From Leptothoe sp034932105 (GTDB taxonomy: Bacteria; Cyanobacteriota; Cyanobacteriia; Phormidesmidales; Phormidesmidaceae): a stretch of DNA of 64,000 nucleotides. Positions 54,133 through 62,851 of the stretch are shown in pieces. A program made the position numbers and the translations under genes. The stretch covers positions 1 through 64,000 of the forward strand of contig NZ_JAYGIG010000120.1 in the NCBI RefSeq assembly GCF_034932105.1, read 5' to 3'. The notes under the pieces are model-generated. The model did no database searches. It was not told the DNA's origin and saw nothing but the letters and a program-made list of their open reading frames with translations. How positions within the stretch are numbered: position 1 is the first letter of the stretch; the number at the start of each line of letters is the position of its first letter.

Positions 54133-56136
54133 ATGGGTATGCAACACCTTTTAATCATTGAAGATGACGCAGGCAAACGTGCAGTCAGTCTACAGGCTGA
54201 CTCCGGTTCCATCGGTCGTGATGCTAGTAATTCCATTGTTTTAAACTCTCAGGAAGTCTCGCGTCAGCACGCAATTTTGTTGCGGGTTACCCGGCCTGGG
54301 AAAGACGATTATGAATTTAGAATTATTGACGGAAATTTGCAGGGTAAGCCCAGTACCAATGGGCTATTCATCAACGGTCGACAACGCAGTTCTCACAATT
54401 TGCGCCATGGGGATGAGATTGTGTTTGGGGCCAAGGTTAAGGTGCGCTATCAGGTGGTAGCGGAAGATAAAGATGTGCAGTGGCTGTTGTCGGGGAGCGA
54501 TGAAGCGGCAGAGTACATGGCAACTCTTATTGCCGCTCCCGTAGACGCCTATACCAATCCTGACGTAGATCAATTACATGACGATGCCACGGTGATCCGA
54601 TTAGCGTCGTTTCCTGAACTCTTTTCCCATCCCATTATTGAGATCTCCCTAGACGGTGAGTTGACTTATCTCAACCCTGCGGCCGTCAACCAGTTTCCCA
54701 CCCTTCACATGGCTAAACTGAGTCATCCTATTTTAGAGGGAGCCATTGACACCGTAAAAACCCATGAACAACAACAGTTTGTCCGTAATGTTGAAGTAGG
54801 TAATCAGATTTTTGAGCAAGCATTCCACTATATTCCCCAGAGCGATCTGATTCGCTGTTATTTGGTGAATATTACGGATCGCAAACGGGCTGAAGCGGAA
54901 CTCCAGGTCCTCCATGATCAGTTAGAAGCCCAGGTCAAGGAGCGGACTACCCAGGTATTGGCAACAACGGATCGGCTCAAACAAGAACAAAAGGCACTCC
55001 AGTCTAGCTATGCCACTAACCGAGCGTTGCTCAATGCGATGCCTGACCCCATGTTTCGCATTACGGGTGAGGGCCAGTTTGTGAATTTCAATGAGCCGAA
55101 ACACCACACCCTGCCCTTTGTTGTTGCTGATTGTCTGCATCGTTCTTTGACAGAGGTGCTGCCAGAGACGGTAGCAACGGCGATGCAGCAATGCATTGAC
55201 CAGGTCTTAAGTACTGGCGAAATTGAAATCCTCGAATTCCATCTCAGCGATGACCATGGCCTCATGCATTATTTTGAGGCGCGCATTGTCAGCAGCGACA
55301 CTCGGGAAGTGATCGTGATTATCCGTGACATCACAAAGCGTAAACAGACTGAGGACGAAATTCGTCATACCCTGGAACGAGAGCGGGAACTAAACGAGAT
55401 GAAAACCCGATTTGTGGCCATGACCTCCCATGAGTTTCGCACTCCGCTAACCACAATTTTGTCGTCAGCGGAGCTACTAGAACATTATGGTGAACGCTGG
55501 GATATCTCGAAACAACATCAGTATCTAAAAAAAGTCCAAACAGCCGCCACCCACATGACTAGGCTGCTGAATGATGTGCTGCTGATCAATAAGTCAGAGG
55601 CAGGGCGCATGGAGTTTAATCCCCAACCCCTGGTGCTAAATGAATTTTGCCAGGAAATTATTGAGGAGCTACAGATCACCACGGATAGGCATGAATTGCA
55701 GTTGCGATCGCAACTGCAAAATATTCCCCATCCCATTGATGGCAAGCTCATGCGCCATATCCTGACCAATTTGTTAGCCAATGCCATCAACTATTCCCCC
55801 AGTGGTGGCTCGGTTTTAATCGATCTAAACACCGTGGGAGAACAGATTGAGATCCGCGTGCAAGACCAAGGCATCGGTATTCCCCCAGAAGCCCATGCCA
55901 CTTTATTTGACTCATTTGTCCGGGGTAGCAACGTCGGGACTATCTCAGGCACGGGGCTGGGGCTGGCCATTGTCAAAAACTCCGTAGTCCTCCACCAGGG
56001 CCAGATTAGCTTTGAAAGTACGGTCGGCCAAGGCACCACATTTACCATCACCCTGCCCCCAGGGGAGAAAAGAGAAAATGAGATCCTACCCCTTGGTAAC
56101 CCCGAACTGTTGACGGGTACCCTAATACAAGCATAG
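54133..56136 (+). CDS. Soluble FHA-PAS histidine kinase
   Basis: A 667-residue kinase without membrane segments. Order: FHA domain (about 20-110; GRD at 28-30, SRQHA at 43-47, NG at 81-82), a first PAS-like domain (about 155-250, closing with ITDRKRAEAEL), a coiled coil (about 250-295), a second PAS domain (about 296-405, closing with IRDITKRKQTEDE), HisKA with MTSHEFRTPL (His433) and HATPase_c with NAINYSPSGG, DQGIGIPPEA and GTGLGLAIVKN. The FHA head would bind a phosphothreonine protein, linking Ser/Thr phosphorylation to this two-component pathway. The response regulator gene follows after 63 bp. Start at 54133 or 54139. Confidence 0.92.
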   Translation: MGMQHLLIIEDDAGKRAVSLQADSGSIGRDASNSIVLNSQEVSRQHAILLRVTRPGKDDYEFRIIDGNLQGKPSTNGLFINGRQRSSHNLRHGDEIVFGAKVKVRYQVVAEDKDVQWLLSGSDEAAEYMATLIAAPVDAYTNPDVDQLHDDATVIRLASFPELFSHPIIEISLDGELTYLNPAAVNQFPTLHMAKLSHPILEGAIDTVKTHEQQQFVRNVEVGNQIFEQAFHYIPQSDLIRCYLVNITDRKRAEAELQVLHDQLEAQVKERTTQVLATTDRLKQEQKALQSSYATNRALLNAMPDPMFRITGEGQFVNFNEPKHHTLPFVVADCLHRSLTEVLPETVATAMQQCIDQVLSTGEIEILEFHLSDDHGLMHYFEARIVSSDTREVIVIIRDITKRKQTEDEIRHTLERERELNEMKTRFVAMTSHEFRTPLTTILSSAELLEHYGERWDISKQHQYLKKVQTAATHMTRLLNDVLLINKSEAGRMEFNPQPLVLNEFCQEIIEELQITTDRHELQLRSQLQNIPHPIDGKLMRHILTNLLANAINYSPSGGSVLIDLNTVGEQIEIRVQDQGIGIPPEAHATLFDSFVRGSNVGTISGTGLGLAIVKNSVVLHQGQISFESTVGQGTTFTITLPPGEKRENEILPLGNPELLTGTLIQA

Positions 56137-56199
56137 GGGGTTACATTTACCGACCGACACTAATGTATTTACCACCGCTATATTTAGCACCACAAAAAT

Positions 56200-56859
56200 A
56201 TGACCAAAATTTTAGTCATTGAAGATGAGATGGAAATCCGCTCAAATCTTTTAGAGCTTTTGGTTCTAGAAGGCTATGACGTCGTCGGAGCTGACAATGG
56301 TGTCACGGGTCTATTAGGCGCTATGGAGCACAATCCAGATTTAATTATCTGCGATGTGATGATGCCTGAACTCGATGGCTACGATGTGTTGCAGGCCCTC
56401 AGGCAAGAACCTCAGACCCTGACAATTCCCTTTATCTTTCTAACGGCTCTGGCAAATAAGGGAGATATTCGTCGGGGTATGGTGTTGGGGGCCGATGACT
56501 ATCTGACCAAACCCTTTACCCGTTCAGATGTTCTCTCTGCCGTTGAGACTCGTTTACAAAAAAAAGCCGATGCCCAATCCCGCATTAATCATGCTCAGCT
56601 AACCACCCTACAACAGGAAGTTCAACAGTTTCGCGCGGGGCTTAGCAACGACCAGCTTAGTTTAGTGACGGATATGCGACAACATTTAAAGGATGCTGTG
56701 ATCAAATTGGACATCGTGACCAGCATTCTAAAAACCTTACCCCCTGGAGAAAAGCGTGAACGTAGCATTGCCCTGGTACAAAATGTCTGTGCTGCTGAGA
56801 TCAAAATGTTGGCCAAGATTCCTAACTTTGAATACTTGCTGGAAACAACATCTACATAA
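56200..56859 (+). CDS. Response regulator with C-terminal helical region
   Basis: A 219-residue regulator. The receiver (1-120) is complete: acidic pair Glu8-Asp9-Glu10, phospho-acceptor Asp52 (DLIICDVMMPELDG), Thr82 and Lys104 (DDYLTKPF). Residues 120-219 are helical, starting with a likely coiled coil, and contain no recognisable DNA-binding domain, so the output may be protein interaction. It is probably the partner of the FHA-PAS kinase directly upstream. A hairpin overlaps the stop codon. Confidence 0.9.
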   Translation: MTKILVIEDEMEIRSNLLELLVLEGYDVVGADNGVTGLLGAMEHNPDLIICDVMMPELDGYDVLQALRQEPQTLTIPFIFLTALANKGDIRRGMVLGADDYLTKPFTRSDVLSAVETRLQKKADAQSRINHAQLTTLQQEVQQFRAGLSNDQLSLVTDMRQHLKDAVIKLDIVTSILKTLPPGEKRERSIALVQNVCAAEIKMLAKIPNFEYLLETTST

Positions 56860-56880
56860 CACTAGCAATGTGTTATGTAG
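56852..56880 (+). terminator. Perfect 11-bp hairpin at the end of the two-component operon
   Basis: CTACATAACAC (56852-56862) pairs exactly with 56870-56880 around a seven-base loop. The left arm contains the stop codon of the response regulator. No T-run follows. It is likely to end or protect the kinase/regulator transcript. Confidence 0.62.
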
Positions 56881-56939
56881 CCACAGGGGTAACCTCCACG
56901 GCTCAGTTAACCTTAGCTGGTTTATCTTGGGAAAAGTCC

Positions 56940-57023
56940 CTAATTAAATTTAGACAAGACTACTGAAACGACTACGATTACGATGAGTAATGCTCCCATT
57001 AGAAGCAACACGGTGGAGTACAT
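56940..57023 (-). CDS. Candidate 27-residue single-span membrane microprotein
   Basis: ATG at 57023 to TAG at 56940 gives 27 residues: MYSTV, then a hydrophobic core LLLMGALLIVIVVVSVVL, and a basic end SKFN. The shape is that of the small one-helix subunits common in cyanobacterial membrane complexes, but I do not match it to any of them. No good Shine-Dalgarno sequence is visible. It lies between the two-component operon and the kinase-NACHT gene. It is as short as a chance frame, so confidence is limited. Confidence 0.35.
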   Translation of the reverse strand: MYSTVLLLMGALLIVIVVVSVVLSKFN

Positions 57024-57085
57024 GTGTATTTATTAAGATCTACTTTGTATCAGAATACACTGTTTTTAATTGAAGTCAGGATTTG

Positions 57086-57105
57086 CTCACAATATACTCA
57101 CAATA
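57086..57105. promoter_or_regulatory. Direct repeat CTCACAATA, 11-bp period
   Basis: CTCACAATA occurs at 57086-57094 and 57097-57105, one helical turn apart, upstream of the candidate microprotein on the minus strand. The spacing suits a regulator that binds direct repeats; the regulator is unknown. Confidence 0.35.
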
Positions 57106-57146
57106 AATGACTCAACCTAGATGATGGGGGATACTTCCCTGAGTCT

Positions 57147-59954
57147 TTATTTGTTGACAACTTTTTTGGGGCTAAGGGTAGCCATGGGACCATGGTCATT
57201 TTCTAGGGAGGCAAAATGTTCCAACAACAATCGATGGATGAACAGATAGCCACCCCCCACTTTCTGTAAAAAAATACGGGTGGTGGCATAGTCTAGAAAT
57301 TTACTATAGTTCCAGGGAGCAGCGCCGCTACAGGTCAAAATTAGCCGTAATAGGACATGTTTAATCAGGGCCTCGCCACCGCCTGCGGCAAAGCCAAAGG
57401 CCAGACCTGTGGCTGCCCAAAATGAGGCTTTGGTATTACCCAGGAGAAAACCCGGCACATACAGGGTGACCATGGCCACTAGGGCAAAGAGGGTGGAGTT
57501 GCGGGCCGATTGCCAAATGCCTGCATTGGGCCGACTGGTATTGCCAATATGTTTGCCGCTCAGGCCCCGAATTAAACCAAAGGTGAGCCCCAGGGTGGCT
57601 CCAAAGGAAAGGCCAATCAGGCTATGGTTGGCTAAACAGCTGCCATTGAGCAGACAGACTCGATCGCCAAAGATCAGGCCAAACCCCACCTTCAGGCACC
57701 AGCCGAGGAGCGGCCCCAGGGAGAGGCCCCACAGCAGATTGTTGCGGGCTTGTTTCCAGGACCAGCGTAGGGTCTCTGCCGGGGTAATGCGGTTGACGCC
57801 AAAAATACGGCTGCAAATCACACTGCCTAAAAATACTCCTAACAGTAATCGGTCATGGGCCAGCACCTGGGAGCCCAGCAGGGTTGCGATCGCAAAAAAA
57901 CAACACCACAGCCCGGCCACATAGGCCCGCCGTTGGTTCGGCAACAGCCGATCCGGCTGGAGGCGTTCAATTAAAAATACGGTCTGGGAGGTGGTCACCA
58001 AGTGTTGGGCCAGGGATGTCAGCCAGCCTTTGACTTGGTCTGCGCTGTAGATAGAGTCTTCATCTCCGCCAAGACGGCGATCTAACATCCGCTGAATGTA
58101 GGCATCAAACAGCTGTTGTTGGTACTGGGGACGCAGCCCTGTCCCCAGGTCTCCTGGGAAAAGCGGGCCCTGGGGCAAAATCTGCTCTGGCGACACCCCC
58201 TGGTAGGTGAGAACCATGATATTTAAAATCAGGGGGGAGCGGGCCAATGCCATCAGGGAGGTGCTGGCATCTTGAATCGCGGCATCCTTCTCCAGTAGAG
58301 ACTTAAGCCCCGTTAGCCCCTGGTCGGAGCAGTTAAGATAGGCCAAAATTTGCCCATCGGTCAGGGGACGCAGGTACAGAGCGGCCTGAAATTGCAGCCG
58401 CTGGGGCAGAGCTTCATAGTCACGAATGCGGCTACAAACCACCATTTCAGGACCATAGTCCCGGTGGAACTGATTCAAGGTGGCAACACAGGCCCCTCGA
58501 CGGTCTGGAGCCACTTCGTCTAAACCATCGAGCAACAGCAGCAGCTGTTGTTCCTCCACCCAGCGCCGCCCAATGGCCTTCGGGATCTGATATTTACTAT
58601 TGAGTTCCTTGACTAGCCACTGCTCCATGGGTTCGTGGAGCCAGGATGAAAGGTTAAAGACCACCGGTAGCCGATGGTGCTCCTGGGTGCAGTCCAAAAG
58701 CTGGCGCGCCAGACTCAGCAAGGTAGTGGTTTTACCCGCCCCTGGCTCCCCCAGAATGAGTAGGGAGCGGCCTTCCCCGATGGCATTAAAAACATCGCTG
58801 GCCTGGGTCCCAGCTGGTAGAGGTTGGGCCCATTGCCCCGGCGTGGCGTAGGTGATCTGCCAGGGGGGGGCAATGGCTTCTGGTCGTTCTTCTAATCCTA
58901 GGGTCAGTAGCACTTGGCCATGGAGGGAGCGGTCGAGGACGCCCTCGATCCAAAAACGGCGGACTTTGTTTAAAAGGGCTTGGCGGTTACGGTAGGTTTG
59001 CTGGGAATAGAGAGGCGAGGCAGGGGAAAGGGACGTCGGTTGGACGGTCGGGACGATCGGCTGGACGATCGGCTGAACGGTCGGCTGGACGACACCGATG
59101 CCTCCCGACCACCCTGGAGCAGCCCCATATCCCTTCGTCGCCCCATCCGCCAATTGTTGAAATACCTGTAGAGCTTCCATGGCGGTGCCATAGCGCTCTC
59201 GGTGGTCCAAATGCACCAGCCGGTCAATAAACTGGGCCAGGTGATCAGGCACCGATACCCCCACCCGTTCACAGGAGGCAGGGGTATCAAAATTCATGGG
59301 GTGGCGGCCGGAAAGAGCCTGGAGGACCACCATGCCCAATCCGTATAGATCGCTGCCAAAGCAGGGTCGGGATGACTGTTGTTCGGGGGCCATATAGCCC
59401 AGGGAGCCGATGGCAACCGTAGGGTTGCCCGCACCCAGGCCCGTACCGGTTGATACCTGGAGGGCCTTGACGGCACCAAAGTCGATCAGCACCAGCTGGC
59501 CCCTGGCCCCTGGTTCCCCCTGGCGACGCAAAATATTACTGGGTTTAATATCCCGATGGATCACATTCTGACCATGGACAGTGGCCAGCACCGTCAGCAT
59601 TTCCCCTAGGCAATGCCTCACCCCATCCAGCGCCATGGGGCCTTGGGCCAATTCATCCGCCAGGGAATGGCCAGCAATATACTCCTGGACCAAATAGAGT
59701 TCGCCATTCTCTTCAATGTGGGCCAGCAGTCGGGGGATTTGGGGATGTTCCCCCAAGCGATAGAGGGTTTCTGCCTCTAGGTTAAACAGACGCTTGGCGG
59801 TGTCCAGATCGTCGGTATGGATCGGGTTTAGCTGTTTAACCACGCAGATGGGGTGACCGGGCAACTGTTCGTCATGGGCTAAGAAGACTTTGCCAAAGCC
59901 GCCCTGGCCCATCAGTTGATCAATCCGATAGCGATGCGCTAGGCGCTGCCCCAT
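57147..59954 (-). CDS. Ser/Thr kinase-NACHT-membrane fusion protein
   Basis: A 935-residue fusion. Residues 1-270 are a Hanks-type kinase with all key residues: GQGGFGKV (16-23), Lys40, HRDIKPSN (133-140), DFG (158-160) and APE (189-191). A Val-Gln-Pro repeat linker (288-307) follows. Then a NACHT NTPase with Walker A GEPGAGKTT (402-410) and Walker B LLLLLDGLDE (471-480). The last 250 residues contain about six to eight hydrophobic segments, then a soluble end (GGGYLFIHRLLLEHFASLE), which is the usual tail after NACHT membrane parts. It would phosphorylate targets under control of the NACHT switch at the membrane. It follows the GDP-fucose synthase gene by 29 bp. Confidence 0.9.
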   Translation of the reverse strand: MGQRLAHRYRIDQLMGQGGFGKVFLAHDEQLPGHPICVVKQLNPIHTDDLDTAKRLFNLEAETLYRLGEHPQIPRLLAHIEENGELYLVQEYIAGHSLADELAQGPMALDGVRHCLGEMLTVLATVHGQNVIHRDIKPSNILRRQGEPGARGQLVLIDFGAVKALQVSTGTGLGAGNPTVAIGSLGYMAPEQQSSRPCFGSDLYGLGMVVLQALSGRHPMNFDTPASCERVGVSVPDHLAQFIDRLVHLDHRERYGTAMEALQVFQQLADGATKGYGAAPGWSGGIGVVQPTVQPIVQPIVPTVQPTSLSPASPLYSQQTYRNRQALLNKVRRFWIEGVLDRSLHGQVLLTLGLEERPEAIAPPWQITYATPGQWAQPLPAGTQASDVFNAIGEGRSLLILGEPGAGKTTTLLSLARQLLDCTQEHHRLPVVFNLSSWLHEPMEQWLVKELNSKYQIPKAIGRRWVEEQQLLLLLDGLDEVAPDRRGACVATLNQFHRDYGPEMVVCSRIRDYEALPQRLQFQAALYLRPLTDGQILAYLNCSDQGLTGLKSLLEKDAAIQDASTSLMALARSPLILNIMVLTYQGVSPEQILPQGPLFPGDLGTGLRPQYQQQLFDAYIQRMLDRRLGGDEDSIYSADQVKGWLTSLAQHLVTTSQTVFLIERLQPDRLLPNQRRAYVAGLWCCFFAIATLLGSQVLAHDRLLLGVFLGSVICSRIFGVNRITPAETLRWSWKQARNNLLWGLSLGPLLGWCLKVGFGLIFGDRVCLLNGSCLANHSLIGLSFGATLGLTFGLIRGLSGKHIGNTSRPNAGIWQSARNSTLFALVAMVTLYVPGFLLGNTKASFWAATGLAFGFAAGGGEALIKHVLLRLILTCSGAAPWNYSKFLDYATTRIFLQKVGGGYLFIHRLLLEHFASLENDHGPMATLSPKKVVNK
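59036..59092 (-). repeat. 12-bp-like tandem repeats in the kinase linker
   Basis: CGGCTGGACGAT and close variants repeat about five times and encode the VQPT/VQPI linker between kinase and NACHT domains. In frame. Confidence 0.75.
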
Positions 59955-59983
59955 GGGTTTGTTTGATCCTGCTTGACGATTAC

Positions 59984-60928
59984 CTACACTCCCCGCAGGG
60001 TTTCATAATGTAGCTGGAACCAATTATAGGTTTCGGCGATGCCATCCTTGAGGGAGGTTTGGGCTTGCCAACCCAGGTTAGTCAGCTTAGAGGCATCCAT
60101 TAATTTACGGGGAGTGCCATCGGGTTTGCTACTGTCAAAGACAATTTCGCCTGCGTAGCCGACAACATCTTTGATAGTTAGGGCTAACTCTTTGATGGAC
60201 ACTTCTTTACTGCTACCGATATTGACAAAGTCGATGCCGTCGTAGTGATCCATCAGAAATAGCAGCCCATCGGCCAGGTCATCCACATAGAGAAATTCGC
60301 GCAGGGGGTTGCCGCTGCCCCAAACTTCCACCGTGGGCTGTTGAGCTAGCTTGGCTTCGTGGAACTTGCGCATGAGGGCGGGCAGTACATGGGAGTTGGC
60401 GAGGTCAAAATTATCGTTGAGGCCATACAGATTGGTGGGCATGGCGGAGATAAAGTTGACGCCGTACTGACGGCAGTAGTTTTCACAGAGCTTTAGACCG
60501 GCAATTTTTGCGATCGCATAGGGCTCATTAGTCGGTTCTAACGCCCCGGTCAGCAAATACTGCTCCTCCATCGGTTGGGGAGCCAGCTTAGGATAAATGC
60601 AGGAAGATCCGAGAAATAATAGCTTTTTCACCCCCACCTGATAGGCGCTGTGGATCACATTGGCCTCGATCATCAGGTTGTCGTAGAGGAAGGAGGCGCG
60701 ATAGGTATTGTTGGCGTGGATGCCACCCACTTTAGCCGCCGCCAGAAACACATAATCAGGTTTGGTCGCGGCAAAAAAAGCTTCCACATCTGCCTGACGA
60801 CAAAGGTCCAGTTCTTGGCTGCTTTTAAGAATTAGATTCGTGTAGCCCCGGTCTTTGAGGGCACGGACAATGGCGCTGCCAACCAAGCCATTATGGCCAG
60901 CAACATAGATCTTGGCGTTAGTTTCCAT
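59984..60928 (-). CDS. fcl: GDP-L-fucose synthase
   Basis: A 314-residue epimerase/reductase that makes GDP-L-fucose from GDP-4-keto-6-deoxymannose with NADPH. Seen: VAGHNGLVGSAIVRAL (9-24), AAAKVGGIHANNTYRA (63-78), LGSSCIYPKLAPQPM (106-120), the catalytic PYAIAKIAGLKLCE (Tyr137, Lys141) and LREFLYVDDLADGLLFL. Length matches the family. The usual partner GDP-mannose 4,6-dehydratase is not in the window. The product could feed the exopolysaccharide locus. The kinase-NACHT gene follows after 29 bp. Confidence 0.94.
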   Translation of the reverse strand: METNAKIYVAGHNGLVGSAIVRALKDRGYTNLILKSSQELDLCRQADVEAFFAATKPDYVFLAAAKVGGIHANNTYRASFLYDNLMIEANVIHSAYQVGVKKLLFLGSSCIYPKLAPQPMEEQYLLTGALEPTNEPYAIAKIAGLKLCENYCRQYGVNFISAMPTNLYGLNDNFDLANSHVLPALMRKFHEAKLAQQPTVEVWGSGNPLREFLYVDDLADGLLFLMDHYDGIDFVNIGSSKEVSIKELALTIKDVVGYAGEIVFDSSKPDGTPRKLMDASKLTNLGWQAQTSLKDGIAETYNWFQLHYETLRGV

Positions 60929-61406
60929 AATGAGTTTGTATAAGGGGAATGCATAAAGGTATCTAGGATCTAAAGCTATCCTGGGCGGACAAAGTCACGT
61001 CGGACCAATCAAGGCAATACAATCCGTTCGCTTTTCTAAACGTTCACCCTGGCTCAGACGAATTCAGCATATTTTATGAGAAGAATTATTTCCCCATAAA
61101 ATAAAAATCAAAACGTCAGCATAGCTATGGGGGCACGGTCATGATCTGGCCATGATCCGTTAGATTCGAGCATCTGCACCACCGGATCTATCTACAGACA
61201 ACGTTAATAACCTAGCTAATTTCTTTGAGTTCTGTCACTCCAGTAAAGTTCCTGTAAAGTGCCTGAAGATTATGCCTAAAGCCTACTGTTAGGCTCCACA
61301 GCAAAAGCCTAATACAAGTCAGGCCCGCTGAACCTTTCCCAAAATGAGGAGGTTCAGCGGGCCTGAGTTAACGATTGTCTCAGCTCAGAAAACGGCTCAG
61401 AGCACC
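60929..61406. other. Intergenic region between ahcY and fcl
   Basis: About 480 bp without a supported gene. It contains the ahcY terminator hairpin (61319-61366), a small hairpin AGCCTA/TAGGCT (61280-61295), an imperfect 11-bp tandem repeat (GTAAAGTTCCT, TGTAAAGTGCC around 61242-61263), and presumably the promoter for fcl and the kinase gene. Confidence 0.55.
61319..61366 (-). terminator. Strong hairpin downstream of ahcY
   Basis: TCAGGCCCGCTGAACC (61319-61334) pairs exactly with 61351-61366 around a 16-base loop, 41 bases after the ahcY stop. On the minus strand it is followed by GACTTGTATTAGGC, so the T-tract is weak. It is likely the terminator of the metK-ahcY operon. Confidence 0.7.
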
Positions 61407-62789
61407 TTAGTACTTGTAGCTATCGGTCTTGAAAGGACCTTCCACGGGCACATTGATGTAGGCAGCCTGGGTCTGGGTGAGCTGGGTAATCACCCCCCCA
61501 AAGCCTTCCACCATATAGCGAGCTACTTCTTCATCCAAGCGCTTGGGCAGCACTTCTATGGTGATGGCGTTGGCCTTATCCGTTTCTGGCAGGTCAGCAA
61601 ACTTGCGCTCATACAAGCACATTTGGGCTAGGACCTGGTTGGCAAATGAACCATCCATAATCCGAGAAGGGTGGCCTGTGGCATTGCCCAGGTTCACCAA
61701 ACGACCTTCGGATAGCAAAATCAAAAAGTCTTGGGGGTCATCACTGCGATACACCTTGTGTACCTGGGGTTTGACTTCTTCCCACTGCCAGGCTTTACGC
61801 ATGTAGGCGGTGTCAATTTCGTTGTCAAAGTGGCCAATGTTGCAAACGACGGCACCGGGCTTGAGGGCTGCCAGCATATGGGCATCACAGACATTGACGT
61901 TGCCGGTGGTGGTGACGAGCAGATCGGTGGTGGCCAGGAGGTCTTTGTTGATGCTAGCCGCCGTACCGTTGTTAACCCCGTTGAGGTAGGGGGAAACGAC
62001 TTCAAAACCGTCCATGCAAGCTTGCATGGCACAGATAGGGTCAACCTCAGCGATTTTGACAATCATGCCTTCTTGGCGGAGAGAGGCCGCGGAACCTTTG
62101 CCGACGTCGCCATAGCCAATCACCAGGGCTTTTTTACCGGCCATCAGGTGGTCAGTGCCTCGCTTAATGGCGTCATTCAAACTGTGACGGCAGCCGTATT
62201 TGTTGTCGTTCTTGGCCTTGGTCACCGAGTCATTGACGTTAATGGCGGGGATTTTGAGTTCGCCTTTTTCCAACATTTCGTAGAGGCGATGCACCCCGGT
62301 GGTGGTTTCCTCGGTCACACCGTGGATAGCGGTGAGCATGGCGGGATACTGCTCGTGGATATGACCGGTGAGGTCACCACCGTCGTCCAAAATCATGTTG
62401 GCATCCCACAGATTGCCTTCGGGGGTGCGGCAAGTTTGCTCAATGCACCACATGTATTCGTCTTCGGTTTCCCCTTTCCAGGCAAAGACGGGCACACCGG
62501 CGGCGGCAATGGCAGCGGCGGCGTGGTCCTGGGTGGAGAAAATATTACAGGACGACCAGCGCACCTCGGCTCCCAGTTCAATTAGGGTTTCGATCAGGAC
62601 AGCGGTTTGGATGGTCATGTGGATGCAGCCAATGATCTTGGCTCCAGCCAATGGCTTGCTATCACTGTATTTTTTGCGAATGGTCATTAGGGCAGGCATT
62701 TCGCCTTCTGCGATCGCAATTTCCTTGCGACCCCAGCTAGCCAAGCTAATGTCCGCAACCTTATAGTCCTTGGTTAATATTGCGCTCAT
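61407..62789 (-). CDS. ahcY: S-adenosylhomocysteine hydrolase
   Basis: A 460-residue enzyme that splits S-adenosylhomocysteine into adenosine and homocysteine, clearing the inhibitor of methyltransferases. Seen: CIHMTIQTAVLIETLIELG, WSSCNIFSTQDHAAAAIA, the NAD-binding loop GYGDVGKGSAASLRQEG, NIGHFDNEID and the C-terminal DSYKY (usually D-HYRY), which reaches into the neighbouring subunit. It has the longer form with the inserted segment after residue 150 (EEEKxxL region). Cytoplasmic tetramer. metK ends 62 bp upstream, so the two activated-methyl-cycle genes are probably cotranscribed. Confidence 0.96.
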   Translation of the reverse strand: MSAILTKDYKVADISLASWGRKEIAIAEGEMPALMTIRKKYSDSKPLAGAKIIGCIHMTIQTAVLIETLIELGAEVRWSSCNIFSTQDHAAAAIAAAGVPVFAWKGETEDEYMWCIEQTCRTPEGNLWDANMILDDGGDLTGHIHEQYPAMLTAIHGVTEETTTGVHRLYEMLEKGELKIPAINVNDSVTKAKNDNKYGCRHSLNDAIKRGTDHLMAGKKALVIGYGDVGKGSAASLRQEGMIVKIAEVDPICAMQACMDGFEVVSPYLNGVNNGTAASINKDLLATTDLLVTTTGNVNVCDAHMLAALKPGAVVCNIGHFDNEIDTAYMRKAWQWEEVKPQVHKVYRSDDPQDFLILLSEGRLVNLGNATGHPSRIMDGSFANQVLAQMCLYERKFADLPETDKANAITIEVLPKRLDEEVARYMVEGFGGVITQLTQTQAAYINVPVEGPFKTDSYKY

Positions 62790-62851
62790 GGATTCCTTAA
62801 ATTTTCAGTGACAGGCGATATTTAGACTATATAGCCATTTAAAACTAGCCG

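Noticed and set aside
61731..62585. A 284-codon plus-strand frame inside ahcY
   Set aside because: It is fully antisense to a clear ahcY and its composition is that of a shadow frame.
62790..62851. SAM or SAH riboswitch between metK and ahcY
   Set aside because: Only 62 bp lie between the genes, and I see no riboswitch-like stem pattern. The leader of metK is beyond the window.
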